From: Numida meleagris
Lineage: Eukaryota > Chordata > Aves > Galliformes > Numididae
NCBI RefSeq assembly: GCF_002078875.1
Contig: NC_034415.1
Coordinates: forward strand, 25,941,413-26,005,412
Direction of reading: 5' to 3'
Length of the DNA: 64,000 bases
The position numbers and the translations under genes are program-made. The notes beneath the pieces are model-generated. The model was not told where the DNA came from. It saw only the letters and a program-made list of their open reading frames with translations, and searched no databases. Shown here one piece after another: positions 12,601 to 23,400 of this stretch (positions are counted from its first letter, which is position 1; every line of letters begins with the position of its first letter).

Positions 12601-14243
12601 CAGACCGAGCGCCAAGGTGAGGCCCCAGTGTGCGCCCATAGTGGGGACAGGGCTGTCCGTACACGTGGTTAATCAACACAGGATCACAGAGTGTCCTGGG
12701 TTGGGGAGAACATCCCACAAACACCATCGAGCCCAACTCATGGCTCCATACGGGACCGTCTGAACCCTATGGCTGAGAACAGTGTCCCAGCGCTCCCTGA
12801 GCTCCAACATCTCAGGGCTGTGCCCACTGCCCTCTGGGGCAGTGCCTTTCCTTCACCCCCACCCTCCCCTGACACAGCTCCATGCCGTTCCCTCATGTTC
12901 TCTCACTGTCCCCAGACAGCAGAGCTCAGCGCTGTCCCCCCGCTCCCAGTGAGGAGCAGTAGGGCCGCCATGAGGAACAGTAGGGCCGCCATGAGGCCTC
13001 CCCTCAGCCGCCTCTGCACTGGGCTGAACAGCTGACACATGCTGTTAAACAGACACCACGACTGAAAATGACAAAAGAATTCTAAATCCCAGCTCTTAAA
13101 GCTGGCATTAAAAAAAGCAAACAAACAAAAAAAACCACCATCCTCAGAGCAGTGCAACCCAGCAGAGTTCCAGGCCTTCAACCACCTGTTGGTAATTAGG
13201 GCCTCTCCACTGGAAAATCAGATCTGTGAAAAGGAGTATGTGCAAAGCTGGGTGGATGGTTTATGAAACTGAACTAAACAGCATTGGCTCAGTGACTCAA
13301 AAATGGTGGTTTTGTTTTGTTTGTTTTTAAAAGAAAACCAACAACCTCACGCTGGGTTGTCTTCAAATCCAAGGAATCCACTGTGCTTCTGCAAACTGCT
13401 CTGAGCATCACAGCATCCCTAAGGCTGGAGAAGTCCTCTCAGATCCCGAACCCCAACCCACTCTTATCACACCCACTGACCATGTCCCTCAGTGCCACAT
13501 CTCCACAGTTCTTGGACACCTCCAGGGATGGTGGCTCCTTGCTTTTAGCATTGGAAGGGGTGACAGGACTTCCACCACATGGAAACAAAGCAGATTTTTA
13601 GTTTCAAGACTCATTTAAAAGCAAATTTTTTTTTTTTTTTTCAAAGAACAGTGTTTCAGAAGATGGGAAGCCCAGCTTTTCATCCAGCTCTAAGTAAGAG
13701 CACACAGATCCATTCTGACTGTTCAGATTAATAAAGTGCCCAAGCCAGGGATGAAGGCCAGCTGAGTAAATAAAACACGACAGTAAATGACAGCCATCAA
13801 GCACTCCCATCATTCAGAAGCACCGCTATAATCTATAGTATTGAACACACCTGACATCTCAGTCTGTACTGTAATGAAAAAGCCTCAAACTGACCCATCT
13901 GCCCAGGGACAGGTGGGCTTTTCAGAACAGCTCCACAACAGTGAGGCTAGGGGATATTTGTCCCTCTGCCTTGCTTGGAGGTGGAGAAATCAGCGCAGAG
14001 AAAGCTGCTGGCAGCCCTTTGGGAAAGGGAAGTCAAATGGCAGCTCTTCAGGTGAGAAGAATATTCTAATTTACGTCCTATGCTCTCCCAGGCACAGAGG
14101 CAGACGGGCGCTGGAGCTGCTGGTCATCCTGGACCCCGTGCCAGTCTGGCTCGCGGCAGCGCAGCCGGCAGTGCACCAACCCAGCCCCACAGCACGGCGG
14201 GGCACCCTGCGTGGGGAGAGACGTGCAGAGCTCCTCCTGCTGA
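480..14243 (+). CDS. C8A: C8A, complement C8 alpha chain (3' part; exons 3-11 by human numbering)
   Basis: Coding sequence is join(480..624, 1566..1710, 2858..3047, 4247..4447, 5691..5931, 9253..9381, 10169..10326, 12394..12616, 14092..14243). This is 1584 nt, or 527 residues plus a TGA stop, and the frame stays open across every junction. Domains in order: second half of a thrombospondin type 1 repeat, an LDLa repeat (CNGNTDC, DGSDEND), a MACPF domain with the family signature INDYGTHF, an EGF-like module and a C-terminal thrombospondin repeat ([10 protein letters not shown]). Human C8A has 584 residues, so about 60 residues (signal peptide, propeptide, first half of TSP1) are missing to the left of the window. 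The product is a secreted, liver-type plasma protein of the membrane attack complex. It pairs with C8 beta and C8 gamma and inserts membrane hairpins once C5b-7 is bound. The gene converges on C8B, its paralogue and complex partner. Confidence 0.95.
1021..1290 (-). repeat. CR1 LINE fragment (antisense)
   Basis: Reads as the complement of the CR1 3' region: 'aagatcatctagtccaacca', then 'cacctccagggacaa', 'ccctgggcagcctgtgccag' and 'ggccattccctctcatcct'. It lies in a C8A intron. Confidence 0.85.
1566..1710 (+). CDS. C8A: C8A exon: LDLa repeat
   Basis: 145 nt, phase 1 in and phase 2 out, donor gtgagt. It encodes [15 protein letters not shown] followed by [13 protein letters not shown], a complete calcium-binding LDLa motif, then the linker [12 protein letters not shown] that leads into MACPF. 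Confidence 0.94.
2414..2435 (+). repeat. Poly(A) run, 22 nt
   Basis: Uninterrupted A tract in the C8A intron between the LDLa and MACPF exons. It may be the scar of a retroposed sequence, but no flanking target-site duplication was identified. Confidence 0.8.
2858..3047 (+). CDS. C8A: C8A exon: start of MACPF, with the C8 gamma-linking cysteine
   Basis: 190 nt, phase 2 in and phase 0 out, donor gtaagt. It encodes YNILTQEE, then [20 protein letters not shown] and [13 protein letters not shown]. The Cys codon at 2973-2975 (in DAACERL) aligns with human Cys194 (mature Cys164), the residue known to form the disulfide with C8 gamma. Confidence 0.94.
4247..4447 (+). CDS. C8A: C8A exon: MACPF, first membrane-inserting segment region
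   Basis: 201 nt (67 codons), phase 0 at both ends, acceptor cacattag, donor gtaaaa. It encodes [19 protein letters not shown], then GFTIGIEP and [16 protein letters not shown]. The human counterpart is of similar length. By family knowledge this stretch carries the first transmembrane-hairpin region of MACPF. Confidence 0.92.
4536..4558. repeat. T15/A8 homopolymer junction
   Basis: A run of 15 T is followed directly by 8 A, forming a self-complementary AT tract in a C8A intron. Confidence 0.75.
5691..5931 (+). CDS. C8A: C8A exon: MACPF core with the YGTHF signature
   Basis: 241 nt, phase 0 in and phase 1 out, acceptor ctacttgcag, donor gttaga. It encodes [20 protein letters not shown], then [16 protein letters not shown] and [14 protein letters not shown]. 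It is very close to the human exon and has the same length as its counterpart in C8B. Confidence 0.95.
5932..9252 (+). other. Large C8A intron (3.3 kb), nothing recognised
   Basis: AT-rich intron without a recognisable CR1 copy or an exon-like open frame with good splice sites. The short open frames here show no coding character. Confidence 0.6.
9253..9381 (+). CDS. C8A: C8A exon: MACPF, divergent segment
   Basis: 129 nt, phase 1 in and phase 1 out, acceptor ttgcttcacag, donor gtatgg. It encodes [20 protein letters not shown] and [14 protein letters not shown]. It aligns with the human DITTCFGGSLGI region but lacks the Gly-rich runs there. The identical 129-nt length in C8B supports the exon call. 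Confidence 0.88.
10169..10326 (+). CDS. C8A: C8A exon: end of MACPF
   Basis: 158 nt, phase 1 in and phase 0 out, acceptor cttctcag, donor gtaagg. It encodes [16 protein letters not shown], then [19 protein letters not shown], closely matching the human [17 protein letters not shown]. Confidence 0.94.
10327..12393 (+). other. C8A intron (2.1 kb), nothing recognised
   Basis: Non-coding sequence between the last pure MACPF exon and the EGF exon. No repeat family or RNA gene was recognised. Confidence 0.6.
12394..12616 (+). CDS. C8A: C8A exon: MACPF tail and complete EGF-like module
   Basis: 223 nt, phase 0 in and phase 1 out, acceptor ccgtgcag, donor gtgagg. It encodes [15 protein letters not shown], then [18 protein letters not shown] and [20 protein letters not shown], a full EGF-like cysteine pattern. 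In C8B an intron interrupts the equivalent sequence. Confidence 0.94.
12676..12860 (-). repeat. CR1 LINE fragment (antisense), degraded
   Basis: Begins 'aggatcacagagtgtcctgg' and continues with 'gagcccaactcatgg' and 'tgcccactgccctctggggc', the antisense CR1 3' pattern, about 60 nt after the C8A EGF exon. Confidence 0.7.
12957..12998. repeat. Tandem duplication, 21-bp unit, two copies
   Basis: The sequence cagtagggccgccatgagg occurs at 12957 and again 21 bp downstream at 12978. The surroundings are GC-rich. It is intronic in C8A. Confidence 0.85.
13405..13560 (-). repeat. CR1 LINE fragment (antisense), degraded
   Basis: Contains 'gaccatgtccctcagtgcca' and 'tggacacctccagggatggt', typical antisense CR1. 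It lies in the last C8A intron. Confidence 0.75.
14092..14243 (+). CDS. C8A: C8A terminal coding exon: C-terminal thrombospondin repeat and stop
   Basis: Coding part of 152 nt including TGA at 14241-14243, acceptor ctctcccag. It encodes [20 protein letters not shown], then [11 protein letters not shown] and DVQSSSC before the stop. The W-x-x-W pair is the usual C-mannosylation motif of these repeats. The coding length equals that of the last C8B exon. Confidence 0.94.
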
Positions 14244-14377
14244 ACTCAGCATCGCTCCAAAGGCACGAGCTCGAGGGGGTTCTGGGCTCTAAGTACCGCA
14301 GGCATGAAATGCGCGTGCTGGAACTGTTTACTAAAGCTTCACTTGCAGAAATTCTTATCTTTGCCTTTGGGAAACAA

Positions 14378-14383
14378 ATTAAA
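14378..14383 (+). terminator. Possible C8A poly(A) signal (ATTAAA)
   Basis: ATTAAA lies about 135 nt after the C8A stop. It competes with the canonical AATAAA at 14604-14609, and the sequence does not decide between them. Confidence 0.3.
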
Positions 14384-14603
14384 AGCTCGCAATCCTTCCA
14401 TTTTTATGTCAGTACTGACTGCATATGTACCATGAAACTTTTATAAGTTGGCACTGTCAGATTCCTACGTCTAGCATATTGGGCAGGGCTGTGTCTTCAG
14501 CAAAGCCATATGCTGAGCTGTGTGGAGGAAGCTTAAGCCCAAAGATGCTCAAAGAGCCATTGTAAAATGTGAACTCAAACTGATGAAGATTCTTACATCA
14601 ATT

Positions 14604-14609
14604 AATAAA
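14604..14609 (+). terminator. Possible C8A poly(A) signal (AATAAA)
   Basis: This is the first canonical AATAAA after the C8A stop, about 360 nt downstream. No strong GU-rich element follows at once, so the exact end of the transcript is uncertain. Confidence 0.4.
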
Positions 14610-14940
14610 GTAACAGAGAGGCCCAAACGAAACTATTCTGCAGGGGATGCTCGCATAGGGGCAGACTGCTCCTCTTGGACAGATCTTGGATGGGCGTATT
14701 GGCACATGGGCATTTCATCCCCCAGGCACCCAGAGCCAGGGAAGTTGCTCCTGGGCTGCTTGATTTAAAGGTCTTTTCTGAACGTAAGGCATAAATCTCA
14801 GCACAGGAATACACGTGGTATTGAACTGCATCCAGAGCCCACAGCTCAGCTCTCTTAATGAACTGCCACAAAACCCAGGGAGGACAGAAGGCAAGTGGCA
14901 CTTCATTTCACTGCACTTTGCATCGCCGGGAAGGAAGGGA

Positions 14941-14954
14941 GGGGGGGGGGGGGG
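14941..14954 (+). repeat. Poly(G) run, 14 nt
   Basis: Fourteen consecutive G follow a purine-rich lead-in (ggaaggaaggga), downstream of the C8A 3' end. Confidence 0.8.
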
Positions 14955-15639
14955 AAAGCCCTGAGAAGGAACCAGGCATTATAAACAGCAACAAAACCTC
15001 AAAGCACAAAGGAGCACTTCTACATACATTTGAATGGAAAGTGGGAGTAGAAAGGAATCGTGGTTTAGTGAAAGAAATTGCTCAGCTCTAGCTCTGATGC
15101 TCGGAAATGCTTGTTTTTCAACAGCGTGTCGGTGGTGATTTAGAGGCTGACATGAAGCTGATGTAAATCAGTGTAGCTCCTTCACCGCGGCTGATTTATG
15201 CCACCTGAAGATCTGGCCCCATATTTTCTTTTGTGTGCACATTTGCCAAAAGATTTTTTTTTTTTTTTTTACCACTTCTATTTTGCTCGAAAATGAAAAT
15301 GCAGGCTTTTTTTTTTTAATATATAAGAAAACAACAAATCGTGTTGTCTCAAACACCGAGATTTGATTTTTCAATGAAAAATTACTATGACATGTTTCTA
15401 AGATGTGAGCAAATGCGTTACAAAACTGTGGCCTTTTTGCCAACCCTGCTTTCCCAGGTAAAGTCTGTACTCATCCAGACATGGATTTCCTCCCCAGGGC
15501 TTGGATCTGATGTCTTCAATGCTGAGAAAATGCAGCAGCATGAAGCATCCATTGATACCAGCGTGATTTAGGCAGCCCGGAGGAATGTGAGCAAAGCAGC
15601 AGTTTCCCACTATGGTTTTATCAATAGTCCTTGGCACGA

Positions 15640-15850
15640 GGCTGGAACATGATGAGGGACGTGGTCAGTGGGCAGAGTGGTGATGGGTTGACAGTTGGAT
15701 TTGATGACTTGGACTTGATAAAGAAATTCTTTACTGTGAGGGTGGTGAGACACTGGAACAGGTTGCCCAGGGAGGTGGTGAATACAACCTTTGGAGGCAT
15801 TTTTATAAGGCTGGAGAATCACCAAAACCAGAGAAACCCAAGTGATTAAA
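15640..15850 (+). repeat. CR1 LINE fragment (sense)
   Basis: Contains 'gagacactggaacaggttgc', then 'ccagggaggtggt' and 'aaggctggag', the sense CR1 3' region. It is truncated before the terminal octamer-type repeats. Confidence 0.75.
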
Positions 15851-16007
15851 GAACTGAATGTGAACCACCACCAAGCCAACGTCAAGAAGGGTTGGGCAGC
15901 AGCCCCTTTCCTCTGCTCACCCACGGCCCCAGGCATTTTCCTCCCCAGAGCTCAGAGCAGGGAACTGCAGTCCAGGGAAAGGGAGAAGCTGCCCATAACG
16001 TCTGTTT

Positions 16008-16041
16008 AAAAAAAAAAAAAAAAGAAAGAAAGAAAAAAAAA
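16008..16041 (+). repeat. A-rich simple repeat
   Basis: A run of about 16 A followed by aaag units. No function is inferred. Confidence 0.75.
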
Positions 16042-17384
16042 GATTACGAGCAATTACACATTTACAATGTCAGTCAAAGAAGCTAATATTTCTCCTGCTG
16101 AAGTGGCCAGCATGAGAGCTGTGCTAGATGAGATAAGCAGCAAAAACATACATTTCTTACTTAAACTAAAAGCTTAGAGGGTACAATAAAACACTGCGGT
16201 TCCACCCTGGCTTTAATGAATGGATTTTCCCCTCTTGCACATTGACATACATTTGATATAGTTATTTATCCTATATATTTCTTGCGGCATATTTCCCAGG
16301 GGACCTTGTTTATCTCTCTCGTAAGTACATGATGGATGTATGGTGCTTTGGATAAATGGTATCACAATCAGATATTTTTATGGATATAGGCAAACTGGGT
16401 TATTAACAAAGGAAGGGCAGAGAGGAACCAGCACACAACAGAAAATAGCAAATGATTGATGACAATACACCTGAGGTTGCAAGGTGCAGGCTCCAGATAA
16501 CCAGCTAACAGGGGAGGAGATAAGGGCAGTGCCTGAGACAGAGCTGTTTCCCACCTCGGGGTCAATGTCACGCTGGCTGCCCCAATGCCTGCATCCCTCC
16601 CAGCCTGCTATTTCACAGCAGCTGAGGATTGCCCACTGGGAGCAGCTCTGAAATTGTCACCTTCCTCTCCATACAGTGTTAATGTAGTGCCACAGGAAGA
16701 AACAAAACATTGAATCTACCCCAAAACACAAAAGACAACAGAAATGACAAAAGACAGAAGACAAGAAAAAAAAAGCAATGCCAAATCCTGGGGTGTCTGG
16801 GGGAGGCTGGCATTTGTTGTGCTGCTGTATCGTGCCTGGCACAGTGAGAGTCCGAGTGCTAATAATGGTAGCACATAATGGTAATAATTGCCGTCTTCAT
16901 CTCTAGTGTTGTTGATTTACACAACCAGGGGGTGTTAAAATAGGATAAAAAAGGAAGAGAAATCTGCAGGCATAATTTGACCTGAAAGCTGACTGTTTGC
17001 TTTGGTGCTTATTGGGCTCTATTGCGAGTACTGCAGAAGAACCCACTGTTGGCAATCTGGGGACTGTTATCACCTCTACATGGACTTGCTGGGCCACTTT
17101 CAATGCAATCTCTCCATCTGTGTCCATTACTTTCTCTGTAAAGCAGATTTCTGGTTCATACACCCTCAGGGGCCTGGTTGGGGACAAGAGTGCTGCCAAG
17201 TCACTCAGCTCTCCCAGGGCTCATGGATCAGCTGCTGGACTGTGAGCCACCCTGGTGACTGCCTAGACCATGTCCCAGCATCGCAGGGGAACGAATCCCA
17301 TCTGGAAATGAGTCTGACCCATTTCTGATGTTAGGTGCAATAAGAACCGGTTTGTTTTTGTGCTGGTAAAGCTGGACACAGAAT

Positions 17385-17605
17385 CACAGGGTCACAAAAT
17401 CATTTAGGTTGGAGAAGACTTTCATGATCATCAAGTCCAACCATCAGTTTGATTCTGAGACCCATCACAAAACCATGTCCCTTAGTGCCACATCCACGCA
17501 TCTCTTGAATACCTCCTGGGATGAGGACCCCACCACTTCACCAGGCAGCCTGTCCCAGTGCTTGAACACTCTCTCCATGAGGAAATTCTTCCTAATGTCA
17601 TGACA
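17385..17605 (-). repeat. CR1 LINE fragment (antisense)
   Basis: Runs from 'aatcacagggtcacaaaatc' through 'ttggagaagactttcatgat', 'aagtccaacc', 'accatgtcccttagtgccac' and 'aggaaattcttcctaatgtc'. It is a well-preserved antisense copy. Confidence 0.9.
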
Positions 17606-17844
17606 TGACAATTACAACTTACCAAAAATACTGTTTCTGGAGCTTTCCGAACCACACTGACTGGATCCATCACACATTGCAGCAGCAACATCTTCAGGAA
17701 GGAGGTGGAAAAAATACAGTTTTCCCTGTTTACTGAGTTTATTTTTAGCATGCAAATAACATTAGCTGTGGCAACCAGTCAGTATGGTACCTGTGCTGAG
17801 ACACAGGTGACAAAACCACTGACACAGAACTACTGCAGGTTTAA

Positions 17845-17905
17845 ATAATCATAGACTGGTTTGGGTTGGAAGGGACCTTTAAGATCATTTAGTTCCAACC
17901 TGAAG
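17845..17905 (-). repeat. CR1 3'-end fragment (antisense)
   Basis: 'atcatagactggtttgggtt' followed by 'ggaagggacctttaagatca' is the reverse complement of the CR1 3' terminus. Confidence 0.88.
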
Positions 17906-19853
17906 AAACCCATATTAAGATGACACATCTGTTCCAGGGTAGGAATACAATATGAGATGCAATAAAGCCCACTGAGACAGGAGTCTTAGCCAGGGAAATG
18001 GACTTAACCAAAGGAGAACATGCACACGTTGTGTCTGCAGCCTTCTTGTTTTCATACCTGGGTTATTAACGTCAACTTGCACGGAAAGTGGAAGTGAGAA
18101 ACCCCAGTAAAAGATAGTACCAAAATTTAATGCATATCAAAATGAAACAATAAAACCTTCAGCACAAAATTTTTTATTACCCTCCAGGTCATCGTAAATT
18201 GTTAGCTAGTTAAATCAAAGCACAAAATCACAAGGACAAGATAAAGTTATGTCCTTTATGGGAGGCTTCTAGAGCCTATAGGCTCAATATACATCAGGTA
18301 GTCTATCCTGCTCGTCTTGAAGACGGCCAAATCTTTCTTCCTCCAAAAAAAACCCAACCCAAATCCAAATACACAAACTCAGGCATTGCCACTTCAAAAA
18401 ATCTGCCCTTTTCTGATAGGAGACAGGCTTTGGGTTGCTGTATTTGGCTCTGCTTGTAGCGGCAGTGGATAGATGCACCATGACCACAGGTCAGAGTGCT
18501 TACTCCACTGTGATGGTCAGGAAGGTGGTCACACTTACAAAAGCCACTCTACTTTTCTGAGAGAGTTCCTCAATCAGATAAGATCAATGCTTCTCAAGAA
18601 GGGCAAGCAGCAGCACTGCAGTGCATGCTCTCCCAGGTAAGTGCCCATGAACCAACGCAAGCTGGTGACTGTGCTCCTCTGCTGCACTGCTTCCACAGTG
18701 CCCCTTTAAAAACCATGAAGAAAAACACAGATAGCATTAGCAGTGACCTCTTTGACCATGACCCTGAAGGAGCCACTTGGCTAATTTCTACCACACAAAA
18801 GACATAACAGTGACACCGTGGATGAAGGAAATGTTGTGGGTTGGCAGCTCAATTACGTGTGTAGCCCATTATGAGTACAGAGCGAGCTGCTTTTACATAT
18901 GCATATATGCAATGTGCTCTTCCTTTCTTAAAGCTGTCACACAAACCTTGTCTCTAAGTGTGGAGGCGGCATGAGGGCTAAAACTAAATGCATGTTCCAT
19001 TGTTCAGATGTCAGAGAGCCTGAGATGTTCTTACAAGAATTGCATTTAGACAACATCAGTCTGAAAGAAGAGAAACTGGTGATATCAACCCATCATCACT
19101 AGCATCGTTAAAAGCCTTCCTAAGAGTGTTTGACCTTGCTGATGTTAGAAGACTCACAACACTCACAAATAACTTTGCACTGGTTGCACCGTTTTCCCAA
19201 AGCAAAGCTCTCTAGTTATTTTATAGCATGCCCCAACAAATGTCTGTGTAAAACTCACTAACTACCAAACAAGCTGCAGGAGGAAAGTCCTGGGATCATT
19301 TGCTCTCAGTTGAGTCACAAAGTAGTGCAGAGAGACACAAGTTCCCCTTTCGTAGGACCTGGATTGTGACGCATGGCTTTAGGGATGGTAACAAAGTGGA
19401 AACCACGCATTTTGCTTTGTCTCATTTCATAGCAAATACTCTTCATCTCCGATGTCCTAACCTGTAAGCAGTCATCTCCACTGCCTCCCCAAAGCCCCAG
19501 GCAGCAGCAGAAGGAGCAGCTCCTTTCCCATTCCCCATCCTGGTAGCATCCCTCTGTCCTTCCCTGACCTCTCCAAGGAAAGCATATCAGAGTGTATCAG
19601 GGTGCACACAGTGGGCCTGTTCTGTTTCTGAATGCACAGGAGGAAGCTTGTCTCTGCAGTAAGAGTACAACTGCTGTGCAGCTGTATAAGAATGCCTCAA
19701 TGACACCAGACTATGCTTTGCAATTTGGTTTTCACTCCTCCAAGACAACTTCTAATATGACAGACAATTTAAGTTAAATACCATAAATAAGGAAACTGGG
19801 GTAGTGGCTTTAAATGTCACGCTAGATATTATTGTGCTCATTGAGATTTAGAC

Positions 19854-19859
19854 TTTAAT
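19854..19859 (-). terminator. Possible C8B poly(A) signal (ATTAAA)
   Basis: ATTAAA on the minus strand about 430 nt after the C8B stop. No AATAAA was seen closer on that strand; one lies about 2.1 kb downstream near 18174. The 3' end is therefore unresolved. Confidence 0.25.
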
Positions 19860-20290
19860 ATGCTGTATTTTGCTCCATGTGACACAGCTGTCTTCACAGA
19901 AACTGCATATTCTGGTGCATGTAAGACCTAACAGTCTTTTCTTATCTCAAGGGAACCTTCAAAAATAAAACAGTAAAACTTAAAATCACGCAACAATCTC
20001 CTTCTACCAAATAAGGCAGGAGATACAGCTTGTCCCTATTATCCCATTGCCATAAAGACACAGAAAACTATGAAGAACAGTAAGCACAATCAGAGCATGG
20101 GACGACTACAAAGCATGTCCGAAGCGGAGATGCTACCAATGCCTTCCGAAATGTTCCCAACTTCAGTGCACTGGGATGAGACCCTTAAGCAGAGCAAAGC
20201 CAACTTAGCAAGCCAGGCAGGTAACACCTTCCCACTCAGTTTGCAAGCTGGCCACTCTGTGTACACTGAGTTCTTAAATGATTTTCCCCT

Positions 20291-20442
20291 CTAGCAAGTA
20301 ACTGTTTCAGCATCTGGCCCCGGACACGATGAGCCGCCATTCTGCGGTGCGGGGTTGTTGCACTGCCGCCTCCTTGTTCGCTGACCTCCTGAGCACGGAG
20401 ACCAGCTGGCCCAGCAACCCCAGTTTCCATTAATAGCAGCAT
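20291..20442 (-). CDS. C8B: C8B exon 12: C-terminal thrombospondin repeat and stop
   Basis: 152 coding nt with TAG at 20293-20291, acceptor gtttttcttttccag. It encodes [18 protein letters not shown], then [16 protein letters not shown] and AETVTC before the stop, matching human ETLDCS at the same place. Confidence 0.95.
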
Positions 20443-23400
20443 CTGGAAAAGAAAAACCAAGCCAGAGAGGACTGTCAGAATAAAGCAGCTCTTTCCATGG
20501 GGAGAGCCGTCAGCTTCCATGAATCATATTTAAATACAAACAGCTCTGCCCCATCCATACCAACACCAACGCACTTGAGTCATTTACAGTTAGTGATAGT
20601 TTTAAGATATTTAATCCTCTGTCCAGCATTTCTGGTATTTGTCCAGACTGCATTTTGTGTGTCAAGGACAAGAAAAATGTATCAATCAGATTTATTTTTG
20701 GTTATAGGGTATTTCTCTCTCTGACCCAATCCAACCCTAACTAAGGAAAAGAGCAACTAAACTCATGTCAGCCGCATTCTGAGGTGTTAGGGATAATGTC
20801 AGCACGTTCTCCTTCAGTGAACAACAGCTTGAATATTCAGCTTTCTACCCACTGCTTTTCCTATTACAATGTCTTCTTCTGGACCCTGAGCACGTGAGTG
20901 ACAGAAATTCAAAATCCCAAGAATCATGGAGCCGAACACAGGAGCAACACAGAAAAGAAGGAAAGGGGAGTGAGAAGGGAAGTTTTATGCTGACAAATGG
21001 ATGGACGTGAGTCTCTGGGAGAGTCAGATGCGATTACGCGTGTGCTAAGCAGACCAGAACAAGGTGTAAGTGACTCCACAGTTTAAGGTTGAGCAAACTG
21101 ACTTAGAAACACCTCCAAAATTGACCCTTTGCTTGGTGAAATCTTGGCTTACAACGCATTTCAGCCTGGCTTTGGTAGGACACAGTCATGCAGAATGAGA
21201 ACTGGATAAAAGACTGTAAACAAAGAGCGGTGATAAATGCAGTGCAGCAAAGTGTGGGATGGTGCCAGAGCTCTGCCTGAGATCCAGTATTATTTAGCAT
21301 CTAGATTAATGAGCTGGAAGAAGTAAACAAAATGATTAAATTCACAGGTCATCCTAAACTAGAAGGAGTTAGAACATCAGTCAAGAGACAGCGCTGATAC
21401 AAAGCGACCAAGAATGCTTCAAAACAACATAATAAGATTTTAAGATTAAAATGCATGGCAGCGTATCTAAAGAAAAACAGTTTGCAACATACGGGCTGTA
21501 TCAAAGGGAAGGACTTGGGAAACTGAATTGCTGGGGGAGATCCGAGGCCTGATGCGGACTGTAAATTAGGCAGGAGTTCATATTTTGATATGAGCGCAGA
21601 GTGGGCTTAAGCAGCTTAAAATTGCAAGAGCAAAGGCAACTCTGTGTGAGCAGAAAGAAATTTAAGAGCATGCAGGCAAAGAGTGTTTGTCCCCTTTGTA
21701 GGATCCTAATCCCCTGCCCTGGACTGGAGTGGGGACAGCAGCACGGGCACTGCCCGCTCACCTGTCCTGCTGGGGGTCTCACAGGCACTGCCACGGTGGC
21801 TGAGGGGACAGAGGCACTCACACCGCGTTCCTGAAAGCGAGCAAAGATGGTGGGGTTATAGACTTCAGTGATGTCACGTTTCCCTGCAGGCACCTGTCCC
21901 TTTTTGGTGCTGCAAGGGGAGGGACCGAGGGTGAAATCATGTCAGCTTGCTTCTCTGGTGGGGAAAGTATAAAACAGCAATAAAGCAGAGAAATGGCAAT
22001 ACGCTGCTGCCCCACTTGCCTCACTGTCCCCTGCCCTTCTCCAGAGAGACTTCATGGCAGGGTGGGAAGGGAGCGAACTGTGCAGTGTATGCAGGGGGAA
22101 CGACTGCCTAACCCTACTCAGTCCTCCTGGACTGGACGAGAGCTCCCACTTGAGAAAATAATGGTCATTAAAAGCCTCTCGTTGAGAAGACCCTACATGA
22201 AAGCCAACTGATCCTGATCTGGAGAAGTTATTGAACCAAGGGTAATTATGAGATGAATCCTTAAGTGCTACAATCAGCTCGCTGGTACCTGAAGCAATCG
22301 TTCTGCCTCAGACACATTTAGATGATAACGATTCTCATCAGGACTTTTGCAGATGCAGATTGGAATTAGGCACTTGAAAAAAAATGGTCCCTCTGTTAGA
22401 AGCCCTCATCACATCATAAATCTCTGTTTAGGTGGCGGTTTTCATTCAGTTTGATTATTTTTCCCCCTCATTTTTAAATCACAGCCTGCTTCCAAAGGAG
22501 GACAGCTTCTATTAGAAATGGGGGGAGGTGATGGTGCTAACTGTGCTTGGCACTTACGTGGTGCTTTTCATCTTAAAAACACTTTAACAAGCACTAATTA
22601 ATGCTGAGACAGTAGTCAGATGATGGAAGCAAACTTAAAATCAAAGGAGGAGACATCGAGCTGTTTTTTTTAGATACTTAATTGCGACAGGAGCACGATT
22701 TTCCACGGAACGGATACAGATAAACACTCCCATCAAAAAGGTGCACCCTGTGACTCTACTGTGTTGACTAAACAGCAGCATTCTACAAATAAGGACCATC
22801 TAGTGGGAGGCGTCCCTGCCTATAGCAGGGGGGTTGGAACTGGATGATCTTAAAGGTCCCTTCCAACCCAAACCATTCTATGATTCCACGATCTTCCAAA
22901 ACATATTTTTTTATTACCCGGAAAATAAATGACAGGAACAACTGAAGAGCTGATGACTTGCTCAGAATCCTTCCTCCCCACAGATTCCCTGCCCACTGCT
23001 GCGAGAGGCTAGAGAAGCGGTGTGACATCCTCCTACCTTTCAAAACTGGGATCCCATTGCCCTGGCACGGAGCACAGCGACAGGAACTGGTCTCCAGCTG
23101 AAACTCATCAAGAGCCTGGCGCAGATTTTCTTTTATTATCATTGCATTAGCGAAGTCAGCTGGAGTCACCAGCTGATACAGCGGCTGTACCTAAAGGGAT
23201 GGAAGAAGCAGCACTCAACACAGTGCTCAAGATGGTGCGAGCATGTCGTGGCTCAGTGGGAGCACAGCTGGCGAGGGAAATGAGGGCCTTGTGGTACATG
23301 CCCCAGGCCTCCCATTAGTATTTCTTTAAACCTAGCAAACAGCATGGCAGCACGGTCAGGAATACTTGCAGGGGTCCTCTTCTTGGTTTGAGACACTGAC

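Larger units (their letters stand above)
14610..19853. other. Intergenic region between convergent C8A and C8B
   Basis: About 5 kb between the two likely 3' ends. It holds three CR1 fragments, a 17-nt T run at 15254-15270 and an A-rich stretch at 16008-16041. No additional gene, RNA gene or exon-like frame was recognised. Confidence 0.6.

Noticed and set aside
13841..14446. Open frame of 201 codons on the plus strand
   Set aside because: It overlaps the last C8A exon in a different frame; the true frame gives the thrombospondin repeat.
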